Numbered from the stretch's first letter, positions 16,672 through 25,039 are shown. The stretch: 64,000 nt of DNA from Nonomuraea purpurea (GCF_042650645.1 NZ_JBHSBI010000009.1:1-64000), one strand, 5' to 3'. Translations and numbers: made by a program. The notes: generated from the letters alone by a model not told the origin.

Positions 16672-16702
16672 TTGACGGGCCGCTCCTGTCGGGCGCTACA
16701 GT
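16672..16702 (+). promoter_or_regulatory. Promoter of the ArsR/CDF operon, probably leaderless
   Basis: TTGACG (16672-16677) and TACAGT (16697-16702) are possible -35 and -10 boxes, although the 19-bp spacing is long. The -10 places the transcript start at or next to the ATG at 16710, and no Shine-Dalgarno is present, which fits a leaderless mRNA. Confidence 0.45.
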
Positions 16703-16709
16703 TTGATAT

Positions 16710-17123
16710 ATGAATAGCTCTTCAGATGAAACCGTGTTGACGTTGGACGGGTGCGCCGTCCGGGTGGTCGACGCCGACCGCGTCACCTCGGTGTGCGAGC
16801 GGATGCCCGCCTCCGAAGACCTCGCCGACACGGCCGAGGTCTTCGGCCTGCTGTCGGACCCGAACCGGCTGCGGCTGCTGGTGGCGCTGCTGGACGGCGA
16901 GCTGTGCGTGTGCGACCTGGCCGCGGTGACCGGGCAGAGCGAGTCGGGCGTCTCCCACGCGCTGCGCCTGCTGCGGGCGCACCGCGTCGTCGTCGCCAGG
17001 AGGGCCGGACGGATGGCGTACTACCGGCTGGCGGACCCGCACGTGCGGATGTTGCTGGACCTGGCGCTCGCCCACACCGAGCACACCGAGGCCATGCACC
17101 CGGAACGGGACGGAGGCCGCTGA
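16710..17123 (+). CDS. ArsR/SmtB-family metal-sensing repressor
   Basis: 137 aa, winged helix at ~40-105 (FGLLSDPNRLRLLVALLDGELCVCDLA, SGVSHALRLLRAHRVVVARRAGRMAYYRL). Two metal-site signatures are visible. ELCVCDL in helix alpha-3 resembles the CadC/SmtB cysteine site. The C-terminal DPHVRMLLDLALAHTEH has the exact DxH-x10-HxxH spacing of the alpha-5 zinc site of SmtB/CzrA. Zinc is the best guess, possibly with Cd/Pb or Co/Ni. It overlaps the CDF gene by one base and should derepress it when metal binds. An in-frame ATG at 16803 is an alternative start. Confidence 0.92.
   Translation: MNSSSDETVLTLDGCAVRVVDADRVTSVCERMPASEDLADTAEVFGLLSDPNRLRLLVALLDGELCVCDLAAVTGQSESGVSHALRLLRAHRVVVARRAGRMAYYRLADPHVRMLLDLALAHTEHTEAMHPERDGGR
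16711..16724. promoter_or_regulatory. SmtB-type operator on the ArsR start codon
   Basis: TGAATAGCTCTTCA matches TGAA-N6-TTCA, the core of SmtB/ArsR metal-regulator operators. It starts one base into the presumed leaderless coding sequence, so repressor binding would cover the transcription start. Confidence 0.6.
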
Positions 17124-18022
17124 TGGGCGCGGGACACGGCCACGGGCACGCGAGCGGCCGGCACCGGTGGCGGCTGGCGGTCTCCTTCGCCCTGATCGGC
17201 GGGTTCTTCGTCGTCGAACTCGTCTATGCGCTGACGTCGGGCTCGCTGGCCCTGCTGTCGGACGCCGGGCACATGGCGGCCGACGTCGTCACCCTCGGCG
17301 CCGCGTTGATCGCCACCCGCATCGCCACCCGCCCCGACTCCACCGGCCGGCGCAGCTACGGCTCCTACCGCGCCGAGGTGTTCGCGTCGCTGCTGGCCGT
17401 GCTCATGATGCTGGGCGTCGCGATCTACGTCGTCACCGAGGCCGTCGGCCGCATCGGCGGCACCGCCGAGGTCTCCTCGGGGCCCATGCTCGTCGTCGGC
17501 GCCCTCGGCCTGGTCGTCAACCTGATCGCCCTGGCCCTGCTGCGGGCCGGCGCGGGCGAGAGCCTCAACGTCAAGGGCGCCTACATGGAGGTCGTCGCCG
17601 ACACCGCCGGCTCGGTGGGCGTCATCGTGGCCGGGTGGCTGGTGGCCTCGACCGGGCAGCCGTTCTGGGACACGGCCGTGGCGCTCGCGATCGGCGCCTT
17701 CGTCGCCGTGCGCGCGATCTCGCTCGGCCGCCAGGTCTTCGCCGTGCTCGGCCAGCACGTGCCAGAAGGGCTGGACGCCGCCGTGGTGGCCGCCGACCTG
17801 TCGGCCATCCAGGGTGTGCGCGGCGTGCACGACCTGCACCTGTGGACGCTCACCTCCGGCATGAACGTGGCCACCGCCCACCTGGTCACCGGCGACCCCG
17901 GCGACCACCACGCCGTTCTCGACCAGGCCCGCGAGGTGCTCCTGCGGCGCCATGGCGTCGCCCACGCCACGCTTCAGGTCGAGCCCGCCGACCACACCGG
18001 CTGCGACGAACTCGGCTGGTGA
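17123..18022 (+). CDS. CDF-family metal cation efflux transporter (CzcD/ZitB type)
   Basis: 299 aa, ATG at 17123 in TGATG with the ArsR stop and GGACGGAGG upstream. The N-terminus is His-rich (GHGHGHASGRHRW). Six membrane segments follow; TM2 carries SDAGHMAADVV with the HxxxD metal pair. In TM5 the usual HxxxD reads EVVAD, so one ligand is Glu, which could shift metal preference. The cytoplasmic domain (~205-299) has GVRGVHDLHLWTLTSGMNVATAHL. Exports Zn-type divalent metal under the co-transcribed sensor. Confidence 0.92.
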   Translation: MGAGHGHGHASGRHRWRLAVSFALIGGFFVVELVYALTSGSLALLSDAGHMAADVVTLGAALIATRIATRPDSTGRRSYGSYRAEVFASLLAVLMMLGVAIYVVTEAVGRIGGTAEVSSGPMLVVGALGLVVNLIALALLRAGAGESLNVKGAYMEVVADTAGSVGVIVAGWLVASTGQPFWDTAVALAIGAFVAVRAISLGRQVFAVLGQHVPEGLDAAVVAADLSAIQGVRGVHDLHLWTLTSGMNVATAHLVTGDPGDHHAVLDQAREVLLRRHGVAHATLQVEPADHTGCDELGW

Positions 18023-18025
18023 GGG

Positions 18026-18085
18026 CGGTCCCGCCGCCGGAGTTGACCGGGAGTCTCCAGATGGGGGCGCAGGATGGCGGGACCG
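18026..18085 (+). terminator. Long-loop hairpin after the CDF gene
   Basis: CGGTCCCGCC (18026-18035) pairs perfectly with GGCGGGACCG (18076-18085) across a 40-nt loop. The position immediately after the CDF stop suggests termination. Confidence 0.45.
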
Positions 18086-18132
18086 TCCAATCCAATGTCA
18101 GACATATCGCCCTTTCGCTAGGGTTCGCCCCC

Positions 18133-19320
18133 ATGGGAATGCCGATCAGAAACGTGCCAGGCCAGGGGCCTGCCTGGGTGCCGCCGACCGACGTGGAGCG
18201 GGCGCTGTTCGACGCCAAGGCGCGCGGCGACTGGGACGCCTACATCATGGTCCTCATGGGCGCGGGCACCTTCTCCTACAAGCCGAAGGACCTGGTCGAT
18301 CGCCGCAAGCTGGTCGTGAACTGGCTGACGGAGAAGAATCCGGAAGACAAGGACAGCCTGGTCGTCTACACGCGCGGCGAGCTGCCCAGACGGCGGCATG
18401 ACGCCGTTGCGTGCGCGGTCTCGCTGCCGTTCCCGCCGGAGGAGTGGTGGGGCTCGGAGTTGCAGGGGCTGCTGGTCAATCCGGGCAGCCCGTCGGGGGC
18501 GTACTTCCCGGACGCCAAACGCAGCCGCAGGCATTGGAAGTCGCTGAAGAAGAACGTCCCGATGAAGGGGCACGACGCCGACCAGTTGCTCACCAAGTAC
18601 ACCGGGGCGCTGCACGGGGCCGTCGCCCACGGGCTGGCCTGCGGCGCTCACCTCGCCGTGCACAACGGGGTCATCTGGAACGAGATCGGCGACGTCTACC
18701 TCAACTACCAGGACGACGTGGAGACCCTGCGCGAGGCATGGGGCGTCACCGACCGGCGCAACTGGCAGGTGCAGGTGATGGCGCTGCTGGAGGGGCGCAA
18801 CAGCCCGAACGAGCCGGAGCTGCTGCTGCGGCTGCGCGACGAGCTCGCCCGGCAGTACCCGGGCTCGCACCGGGACCCGTCCCTCTGGCAGCAGGCGGCG
18901 GCGGACGCCTTCGCCCAGCAGGGTCTGGGGCAGGAGGGCATCGCCTTCCTGATCGGGTTGATCGGGAAGATCAGCCGTTACGAGGAGCGTTTCCGCGCCG
19001 ACGGCATCCTGCCGCCCGACGGGTACGTGACCTCGGCGTTCGGCTACGACTTCGGACGGGCGGTGAACTTCGCGCGATGGGGGCTGAGCGCCCGCCTCGC
19101 CGAGCCCGCCGAGGTGGAACAGGTCGTGATCAAGGCCGGTGAGCTGGCCCGGCAGGTCTACCGGACGTGGGAGGAGTATTCGGCCGGGTACATCCTGGGG
19201 CGGGTGCTGCGCTTCGACGAGGAGTCGTTCGGGCACATGTACGACTCCGCGCTCACGCCGCACCGCGTCCTCACCCAGGATCCGGCCAGCCCGTGGCGCA
19301 ACATCCCGTTCACGGGCTGA
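18133..19320 (+). CDS. DUF1266 domain protein
   Basis: 395 aa from ATG at 18133. TAGGGT at 18119-18124 looks like a -10 box placing the transcript start close to this ATG, so translation may be leaderless. An ATG at 18061 would lie inside the preceding hairpin. The C-terminal half (~230-395) matches DUF1266: AFGYDFGRAVNFARWGLSARL, then a helical stretch and YRTWEEYSAGYILGRVLRF. The N-terminal half is unrecognised apart from aromatic-rich SLPFPPEEWWGSELQGL. No signal peptide or membrane segment. DUF1266 has no known biochemical role. Confidence 0.8.
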   Translation: MGMPIRNVPGQGPAWVPPTDVERALFDAKARGDWDAYIMVLMGAGTFSYKPKDLVDRRKLVVNWLTEKNPEDKDSLVVYTRGELPRRRHDAVACAVSLPFPPEEWWGSELQGLLVNPGSPSGAYFPDAKRSRRHWKSLKKNVPMKGHDADQLLTKYTGALHGAVAHGLACGAHLAVHNGVIWNEIGDVYLNYQDDVETLREAWGVTDRRNWQVQVMALLEGRNSPNEPELLLRLRDELARQYPGSHRDPSLWQQAAADAFAQQGLGQEGIAFLIGLIGKISRYEERFRADGILPPDGYVTSAFGYDFGRAVNFARWGLSARLAEPAEVEQVVIKAGELARQVYRTWEEYSAGYILGRVLRFDEESFGHMYDSALTPHRVLTQDPASPWRNIPFTG

Positions 19321-19380
19321 GCTCAGCCCTGGCCCGTCATGTCAGCAGAAAGCTCCACATCGCCGGCTCCACAGCCCTGA

Positions 19381-19396
19381 CTAGGGAAATTCCTAG
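19381..19396. promoter_or_regulatory. Near-perfect inverted repeat upstream of the S41 gene
   Basis: CTAGGGAAATTCCTAG has 5-bp arms CTAGG/CCTAG around an AT-rich centre, 80 nt before the protease start. It is operator-like; no local regulator can be tied to it. Confidence 0.5.
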
Positions 19397-19476
19397 GCCG
19401 AATCCCGGGGCGCGGCCCGTCACGCCGTGCGATTCTGAGGCGTTTCATCGGCGCCGACGAAGTGGGTGGGGAAGAA

Positions 19477-21390
19477 ATGACCGAGGCATCGGGCCGGATG
19501 GCGCAACAACTCGCCAAGTCAGTCGAGCTCCCGGACTTCCTGCGTACGGCGGGCACGCTGACGCCGGCCGACCGGCAGGTACTCGTCCAGCAGGCGCTGG
19601 TTCTCATCGAGCAGAACTACGTGCACCTGCCGCTCAAGATCGCCATGCACGCGGTCAATCCGGTGCAGCGGCTCCGCCTGCTCGGCCTGCGGCTCAGCCG
19701 TCAGAGCGACGCCACCATGGACGCGGAGTGGCGCTTCCACGCCGAGATGTCGGAGATCTTCCACTCGGTACGCGACCTGCACACCAACTACCTGCTCCCG
19801 CAGCCGTTCGCCGGCAAGATCGCGTACCTGCCGTACCAGATCGAGGAGTACTACGACCAGGGCACGCGCCACTACGTGGTGACCAGGGTCGTCGAGGGCT
19901 TCTCCGCCCAGGGGTTCGGGCCGGGCGTGGAGGTCACCCACTGGAACGGCATCCCGATCGAGCGGGCCGTGGACGTCAACGCGGCGCGCTACGCGGGCGG
20001 CAACCCGGCGGCCCGCCACTCGCGCGGCCTGCAGTCGCTGACCATCCGCCCGCTTCGCATCCACATACCGCCCGACGAGTCCTGGGTCACGCTCAGCTAC
20101 GTCAACGCCGACGGCATCGCGCAGGAACTACGGGAGAAGTGGCGCATCACCGACAACCTCCCGCCCTTCGTCAACGCCGACGAGCTCAGCTCCGCCGCCG
20201 TGGCTCAGGGGCTCGACCTCGGCACCGACGAGATCGGCCGCGCCGTCAGGATGTTGTACGTCCCGCAGGCCATCACCTCGCAGGAAAGCGCCGACGTCGC
20301 CGAGCTCACCACCGAACCCGCGGCGGGAGCGGCCGAGGTGCCGACGTCCATGCCGGGGATCTTCCGCGCCAGGAGCGTGGTCACGGCGTCCGGCACGTTC
20401 GGCCACATCCGCGTGTTCAGCTTCAACGTCAACGACCCCGACGGGTTCGTGCGCGAGTTCATCCGCCTCATCGGGCTGCTCCCGCAGGACGGTCTCATCC
20501 TGGACGTTCGCGGCAACGGCGGCGGGCACATCTACGCCAGCGAGTTCATGCTGCAGACCCTCACACCCGACGCCATCACCCCGGAGCCGACCCAGTTCAT
20601 CACGACGCCGCTGAACGTCCGCATCTGCAAGCAGCACCAGGAGAACCCCACCCAGCAGATCGACCTCGGCCCCTGGGCCCCGTCGATGAACCAGGCCCTG
20701 GAGACCGGCGCCGTCTACTCGGGCGGCTTCGCCATCACCCCCGCCGACGGGGCCAACGCCATCGGGCAGCGGTACTTCGGGCCGGTCGTCCTGATCACCG
20801 ACGCGCGCTGCTACTCGGCGACGGACATCTTCGCCGCCGGCTTCCAGGACCACCAGATCGGGCCCGTCCTCGGGGTCGACGACAACACCGGCGCCGGCGG
20901 GGCCAACGTCTGGACCCACCAACTGCTCAAGGCCCTGCTCGAACTGCCCACGCCCGTGCCCGACAGCCCGTACAAGCAGCTGCCGGGGGAGGCGAACATG
21001 CGGGTGTCGATCCGGCGTACGCTCCGGGTGAACTCCCTGGCCGGCACGCCCGTGGAGGACCTCGGCATCGTGCCCGACCACCGCTACCACCTGACCCGCC
21101 GCGACCTCCTCCAGGACAACGCCGATCTGCTCGAACGGGCGGGGCAACTGCTCTCCGGGCTGCCGGTGCGCCGGCTCGACGTGGAGATCTCCGGCGACTC
21201 TCTCACCCTGCGCACCCACCTCCTGGACCGCGCCGACCTCTACCTGGACGGCCGGCCCCGGCTGTCCGCGGACGTGGGGGAGTCCGGGGTCGTGACGGTC
21301 ACCGTGCCCGGGCTCGGGGCGGCGGGGGTGGTACGCGTGGAAGGCTTCCAGTCCGGCCACTTCGTCGCCGCCCGCACCGTCACGGCCTGA
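19477..21390 (+). CDS. S41-family peptidase (tail-specific protease-like)
   Basis: 637 aa, ATG at 19477 with GGGGAAG upstream. A helical N-terminal domain and a PDZ-like middle (VTRVVEGFSAQGFGPGVEVTHWNGIPI) precede the crotonase-like catalytic domain, where LILDVRGNGGGHIYASEF and DARCYSATDIFAAGFQDHQIGPVLG are the S41 core motifs with the nucleophilic Ser in CYSATD. No signal peptide is visible, so it is probably cytoplasmic or exported by another route. It ends in a beta-rich tail (VTVTVPGLGAAGVVRVEG). Single gene; substrate unknown. Confidence 0.85.
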   Translation: MTEASGRMAQQLAKSVELPDFLRTAGTLTPADRQVLVQQALVLIEQNYVHLPLKIAMHAVNPVQRLRLLGLRLSRQSDATMDAEWRFHAEMSEIFHSVRDLHTNYLLPQPFAGKIAYLPYQIEEYYDQGTRHYVVTRVVEGFSAQGFGPGVEVTHWNGIPIERAVDVNAARYAGGNPAARHSRGLQSLTIRPLRIHIPPDESWVTLSYVNADGIAQELREKWRITDNLPPFVNADELSSAAVAQGLDLGTDEIGRAVRMLYVPQAITSQESADVAELTTEPAAGAAEVPTSMPGIFRARSVVTASGTFGHIRVFSFNVNDPDGFVREFIRLIGLLPQDGLILDVRGNGGGHIYASEFMLQTLTPDAITPEPTQFITTPLNVRICKQHQENPTQQIDLGPWAPSMNQALETGAVYSGGFAITPADGANAIGQRYFGPVVLITDARCYSATDIFAAGFQDHQIGPVLGVDDNTGAGGANVWTHQLLKALLELPTPVPDSPYKQLPGEANMRVSIRRTLRVNSLAGTPVEDLGIVPDHRYHLTRRDLLQDNADLLERAGQLLSGLPVRRLDVEISGDSLTLRTHLLDRADLYLDGRPRLSADVGESGVVTVTVPGLGAAGVVRVEGFQSGHFVAARTVTA

Positions 21391-21579
21391 CCCGGGAACG
21401 AGGGGCCTCACCCGGGGGCGAGCATGCTCCCGGGACGATGGAGGGATTCGTCCCGGGCGGCGATGCGCGGAGCCGCCCCCGGGTGGGGCGGAGGGGTGTC
21501 CCACCCCGGGCTGTGGAGGGGCGCCCGGGGTGGGGGCGGAGGGGGGTGTCACAGGCGGCGACGCGCCGCGGTAACGGGG
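21391..21579. other. G/C-rich convergent intergenic region
   Basis: Lies between the convergent S41 and amidase genes. It consists of G-runs and CCCGGG motifs, including CCCGGGTGGG (21478-21487) facing CCACCCCGGG (21501-21510), which can form an imperfect hairpin. It probably terminates both genes. No ORF supported. Confidence 0.5.
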
Positions 21580-22386
21580 TCAGACCCGCAGGAGGGACGG
21601 CCAGGTCTTGGGGCCGATGATGCCGTCGTCGGAGATGCCCTCGTCGCGCTGGAACAGCCGTACCACGTCCACGAGCCCGTCATCGCAGCGGGTCGACTTC
21701 AGCCACCCCTCCAGCCCGTCCTCGACGGCCTCGTAAACGGCCGGGGGCACGTGGCCGCGGGCGAACAGGCATCCCCTGACGGTCTTGACGTCGTAGTTGT
21801 CGTCACCGAGCCGGATCATTGGCAGGGCCTTCACGATCTCCTCCGTCCAGGACGGCGCGGGCCCGCCCTCGATGAGGGCGGCGACGGCCGCCCGGAACTC
21901 GTTCATGTCGATGGCGTGGGGGTCGGGCTTGGCCGTGTTGACCTCGCGGTGCGCCTTCACCCGTGAGGCGGGAAGCCGGAACTCCCTGCACAGCTCCGCG
22001 CACAGCCGGACATAGGCCTCCTTCTGCACTTCGGGCCACGGCTGGGTGCCGTCGTTCTCGGCTTCGATGCCGAGCGAACTGGAGTTGGCGTGCGCGGCCG
22101 AGGTCGAGGGCGCGTTGTGCCAGCACCGTCCGGCGGCGATGACGTAGATGTGGCCGGACCTGCCGAGCCCGAACTGGGACAGCGGCCCGTCGAGCCCCGG
22201 CCGGCCGTCGCGCACCACGGCCAGCGAGGGGTAGTCACCCCCGCCCGGCGGCCCCGCCGTGTGGTGGCAGACGATGCCCTTGACCTCGGGCTGCGGCCCG
22301 TGGCCGCGGGACTGCCATCCGGCGACCTCTGTCACGGGGTGACCGGTGCGCCGGGCGACGTCCGCGAGCTGCGTCAAGTAAGGCAT
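21580..22386 (-). CDS. N-acetylmuramoyl-L-alanine amidase (PGRP/amidase_2) with C-terminal wall-binding-like region
   Basis: 268 aa, ATG at 22386. The amidase_2 core spans ~30-165: GIVCHHTAG (first Zn His), SSSLGIEAENDG and VKAHREVNTAKPDPHAIDM (second Zn His and the K-x-DP motif). Residues ~185-268 resemble a peptidoglycan-binding-1 domain (DGLVDVVRLFQRDEGISDDGIIGPKTWPSLL). There is no signal peptide, as in phage or phage-tail endolysins; no other phage genes are adjacent. It would cleave the MurNAc-L-Ala bond. Confidence 0.9.
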   Translation of the reverse strand: MPYLTQLADVARRTGHPVTEVAGWQSRGHGPQPEVKGIVCHHTAGPPGGGDYPSLAVVRDGRPGLDGPLSQFGLGRSGHIYVIAAGRCWHNAPSTSAAHANSSSLGIEAENDGTQPWPEVQKEAYVRLCAELCREFRLPASRVKAHREVNTAKPDPHAIDMNEFRAAVAALIEGGPAPSWTEEIVKALPMIRLGDDNYDVKTVRGCLFARGHVPPAVYEAVEDGLEGWLKSTRCDDGLVDVVRLFQRDEGISDDGIIGPKTWPSLLRV

Positions 22387-22671
22387 CAGGGACCTCCGTT
22401 GAGCGTTTCGATGAGTTTCACATCCCCGGGTTGACGAAAAGTAGTCGAGTTATTGCAGTGAGTGATCATCGCTGGATGTGCTGTTTGCCTTTGACGCCCC
22501 TAAAACGGGGCTTACAGATCTCTACCACGCGTTGCGCATGGGATTCCGGAGAATCGTGCAGGTCATCGTGGCGGATGGTCCGGTGGGGGCACCGGCCGCA
22601 CCCCCGCCTGAAACCGCCCGCCCGCGCCACTTCCGGAGGACGGGTGGCCGCGCCCGCCGTTTCGCGGGAGG

Positions 22672-23880
22672 TCAGTTCAGCAGCAGGGCGGCGTCCCAGC
22701 CGGTCGAGGGGGGTTCGCCGCCGGCGTGGCAGTGCAGCGCGAGCGCGATCCCGGCCGCGCCTTCGAGCAGGCCGACCCGGTCGAGCGGGGCCTCGGCGCC
22801 GTCCGTGGCGGCGTAGTCGAAACCGAAGGGCGCCTGTGGCCTGAACGCGTCGACGACGCGGCGGGCGAGCCCGTCGGCCGCCTCAAGGAGCGCTGTGTCG
22901 CCGGACTCGCGCGCCACACGGGAGGTGATGTGGAGCATCCCGGCCCAGCCGTGGCACAGGCTCGCGTCGACCATGCCCCAGGTGTCCCACGGACGGGCGA
23001 GGGCGGCGCGCAGCGCGCGGACGGCGGCCTGCCGCCACTCGGGCCGGCCGAGGGCGTCCCCCGCCAGGAAGAGCGCCCGCGCGACGCCGCCGGCGCCGGA
23101 ACACCACGCGGGCCTGATGGGCGGGGCCTGCGGGACGGCGCCGTCGAGCTCCTGCCGCAGCGTCACGGCCGGCGGCCACGACCAGCCGTCGGCCCAGCCG
23201 AGCAGCCAGGTGACGATGCGCTCGATGGCCCGCTCGTGCCCCGGCAGCCGGTACCCCTCGCGGTAGGCCAGGGCGAGCAGCGCCAGCGGGCCGGGGATGC
23301 CATGGGCGAGGCCGAGGTTGAAGTGGCCGTCGCCGTTCGGCTCGCCTCTGACGCAGGCGTGCGGGACCAGCCAGCCGGGCACGGGCCGCCCGTCCACGGT
23401 GATCGGCTCGGTCAGGGCGATCAGGTAGGAGATCGGCTCGGTGTCGCCGTAGGCGAGAGCCAGGCGTCCCAGGCCGCTGAGGCCCTCGATGACGTCGTAC
23501 GCGGCGAACCGCACCGCCCTCGAGGTCGTCTCCGCCTCGACCCGCTGCTTGATCAGCGCCCGTACGGCCGGTTCGGCCCTGCTCAGCAGGCCGCCGTGGT
23601 CGCCGGGACGTGAGGCCGCCGCCCGCGCCGCGAACAGCAGCGCCGGCAGCCCGTCGACCAGCCCATGACGGCCCGGCCGGGCCTGGGCGGCGGCGGCCAG
23701 GAACGCCTGGGCCTCCTCGCGGCGGCCCAGTTCGCTGTGCAGGAGCGCGACGCCGAGACAACCCTCGTTCAGCGACATCGGATGCCACGCCACCGCGTTG
23801 GCCAGCTTGGCCACCTGCGCGGGGTCGGCCAGCCGCCCCGCCACCTCTTCGACGATCTCCGCCGCCCGCGCCGCCGTCAT
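22672..23880 (-). CDS. LanC-like lanthionine synthetase cyclase
   Basis: 402 aa, ATG at 23880. An alpha/alpha-toroid with LanC repeats: LNEGCLGVALLHSEL, GHFNLGLAHGIPGPLALLALAY, IRPAWCSGAGGVARAL, SLCHGWAGMLHI and LLEGAAGIALALH. The Cys of AWCSG and the Cys-His of LCHGW are the three zinc ligands of NisC-type cyclases, so the active site looks intact. Known LanCs add Cys thiols to dehydrated Ser/Thr. No dehydratase (LanB/LanM/LanKC), exporter or Cys-bearing precursor lies nearby. It is coupled by ATGA to the 53-aa ORF upstream. Confidence 0.88.
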   Translation of the reverse strand: MTAARAAEIVEEVAGRLADPAQVAKLANAVAWHPMSLNEGCLGVALLHSELGRREEAQAFLAAAAQARPGRHGLVDGLPALLFAARAAASRPGDHGGLLSRAEPAVRALIKQRVEAETTSRAVRFAAYDVIEGLSGLGRLALAYGDTEPISYLIALTEPITVDGRPVPGWLVPHACVRGEPNGDGHFNLGLAHGIPGPLALLALAYREGYRLPGHERAIERIVTWLLGWADGWSWPPAVTLRQELDGAVPQAPPIRPAWCSGAGGVARALFLAGDALGRPEWRQAAVRALRAALARPWDTWGMVDASLCHGWAGMLHITSRVARESGDTALLEAADGLARRVVDAFRPQAPFGFDYAATDGAEAPLDRVGLLEGAAGIALALHCHAGGEPPSTGWDAALLLN

Positions 23881-24038
23881 CGGCCGAGCCTCGCGCGCTC
23901 GCGGGGCGTTTGGACGGCGTCCCGCACGACGACCTCGACGGTGGTGGGCCTGGGGATGGTGTGCGTGATCGCCTGGAACGCGCGACGTTGTTCGGCGCGG
24001 GCGACATCGGTCGTCACGAGTCCTGCCACGTCGGTCAT
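23877..24038 (-). CDS. 53-aa peptide translationally coupled to LanC
   Basis: ATG at 24038 with a purine-rich GGGAAGCAGG upstream; the stop overlaps the LanC start (ATGA). Residues 1-22 are mixed hydrophobic/acidic (MTDVAGLVTTDVARAEQRRAFQ), followed by THTIPRPTTVEVVVRDAVQTP and a basic end. It has seven Thr and no Cys or Ser, so it cannot be an ordinary lanthipeptide substrate on its own. It could be a leader, a partner protein or a decayed gene. I do not recognise a family. Confidence 0.55.
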   Translation of the reverse strand: MTDVAGLVTTDVARAEQRRAFQAITHTIPRPTTVEVVVRDAVQTPRERARLGR

Positions 24039-24510
24039 CCTGCTTCCCTCGTATCGCAATCGGCCGACAATTGGTGCTTGGACCAGGTTGACTCAGGACG
24101 TTACCATCGCTTTTCTCATCCGTAAAAGACTTTCAACTTCATCGAAGCGTGTACGCGCCGGCATCGGGGTTCTTCCATGGGGAAATCGGTTCATGGAAAG
24201 GAAGATGAAGTGAGGTCATCGGCCGGGTCGACCTCGCCTGCGGGGCAGGTCTCATGGAGTGGAACGCGAGATTGCGGCACGTGTTCGCCCACTTACGGAG
24301 CCAAGCCTCCCGGATGTGCCTTCGATCGCCGGTGCGTGCCGGGCCGCCGCCCTGTGGCGAACGTGGTCTCGTTCCCGCTCTGTACCGAATTATGCGAAAT
24401 AGTGCCAAATTTCGGGCGGCAACTCATCGGCCATCGAATGCACCGAGAAAGTATGGCTGAGGGTATTGACAATACGTGCGGTCTTTTCTCTGGCGGCGCC
24501 GCAGGAAAGC
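24039..24510. other. Intergenic region upstream of the LanC operon
   Basis: About 470 bp without a convincing gene, visibly less GC-rich than its surroundings. Two short minus-strand frames exist: 24093-24194 (33 aa, containing FDEVESLLRMRKAM) and 24139-24219 (26 aa, HLPFHEPISPWKNPDAG). A plus-strand frame from 24177 is Cys-rich but has GC-rich shadow composition later. The LanC operon promoter probably lies within 24045-24130. Confidence 0.4.
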
Positions 24511-24543
24511 GCGGTCGTCGAGCGTGGCACGCCCGACGACCGC
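24511..24543 (-). terminator. Hairpin terminator of the small secreted protein gene
   Basis: GCGGTCGTCG (24511-24520) and CGACGACCGC (24534-24543) form a perfect 10-bp stem; the 13-nt loop can itself pair GCGT with ACGC. It lies 18 nt past the stop at 24561. Confidence 0.75.
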
Positions 24544-24560
24544 ATACGGGTGATGTTTCG

Positions 24561-24950
24561 TCACACGTGGGTTACCAGGAGCGTGACCCCCATTTCGCCG
24601 CCGCAGTCCACGAAGACCGGTCCGACGCCGTTGCCGATCGTGGAGCGGAGCGTCGCGGTGGCCTTGAACCCCTTGGGGTTGTCGTCCAGGATGCGGACGT
24701 CCTCCAGGATCGACTTGCTCTGGATGCCGCCGATGACGGCCTTGAGGCCCGTGCCGCCGCCGCAGTGGCCGGTGATCGTCAGTTTCTCGCCCCGCTTGGC
24801 GGTCGGGTTGGGGCTGACCTCGACGACCGCCCTGGCGCCCTTCGGCGGGCGCTTGGCACTCGCCTCGGCTTCGGTGGCGGATGCGGAGGCGGCGGTCGCC
24901 CCGGTTGCCAGGACTGCGACGGCGATCATCGCGAGCAGTTTCTTGGTCAT
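24561..24950 (-). CDS. Small secreted protein, unknown function
   Basis: 129 aa, ATG at 24950 with AGGAG 5 nt upstream. It has a clear Sec signal peptide (MTKK, hydrophobic LLAMIAVAVLATGATAAS, cleavage near ASA). The mature protein is about 100 aa, opens with a Lys/Pro-rich linker and then has a beta-sandwich look: VVEVSPNPTAKRGEKLTITGHC, then FKATATLRSTIGNGVGPVFVDCGG. The two cysteines probably form a disulfide. The SPNPxxxGxxxTITG pattern resembles Ig-like extracellular repeats. Divergent from the acyl-CoA synthetase. Confidence 0.75.
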   Translation of the reverse strand: MTKKLLAMIAVAVLATGATAASASATEAEASAKRPPKGARAVVEVSPNPTAKRGEKLTITGHCGGGTGLKAVIGGIQSKSILEDVRILDDNPKGFKATATLRSTIGNGVGPVFVDCGGEMGVTLLVTHV

Positions 24951-25039
24951 GAGGACTCCTTCGAGTTCGGGAGAGCGAGTGTGCCGCTTCGATCGGTGAG
25001 TAGCAGGGGTGATCGCCGAGGGTTCTGATCCGGCGGGGA

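Noticed and set aside
18061..18132. Earlier ATG start for the DUF1266 gene
   Set aside because: The added residues resemble nothing, and the ATG falls inside the terminator-like hairpin of the preceding operon; the TAGGGT box fits a leaderless start at 18133.
24177..24560. Cys-rich plus-strand frame near the LanC operon as a lanthipeptide precursor
   Set aside because: It has DCGTCSPTYG and other Cys, but it points away from LanC, lacks a leader-like N-terminus, and continues for 283 codons antisense to the small secreted protein gene, which looks like a chance open frame.
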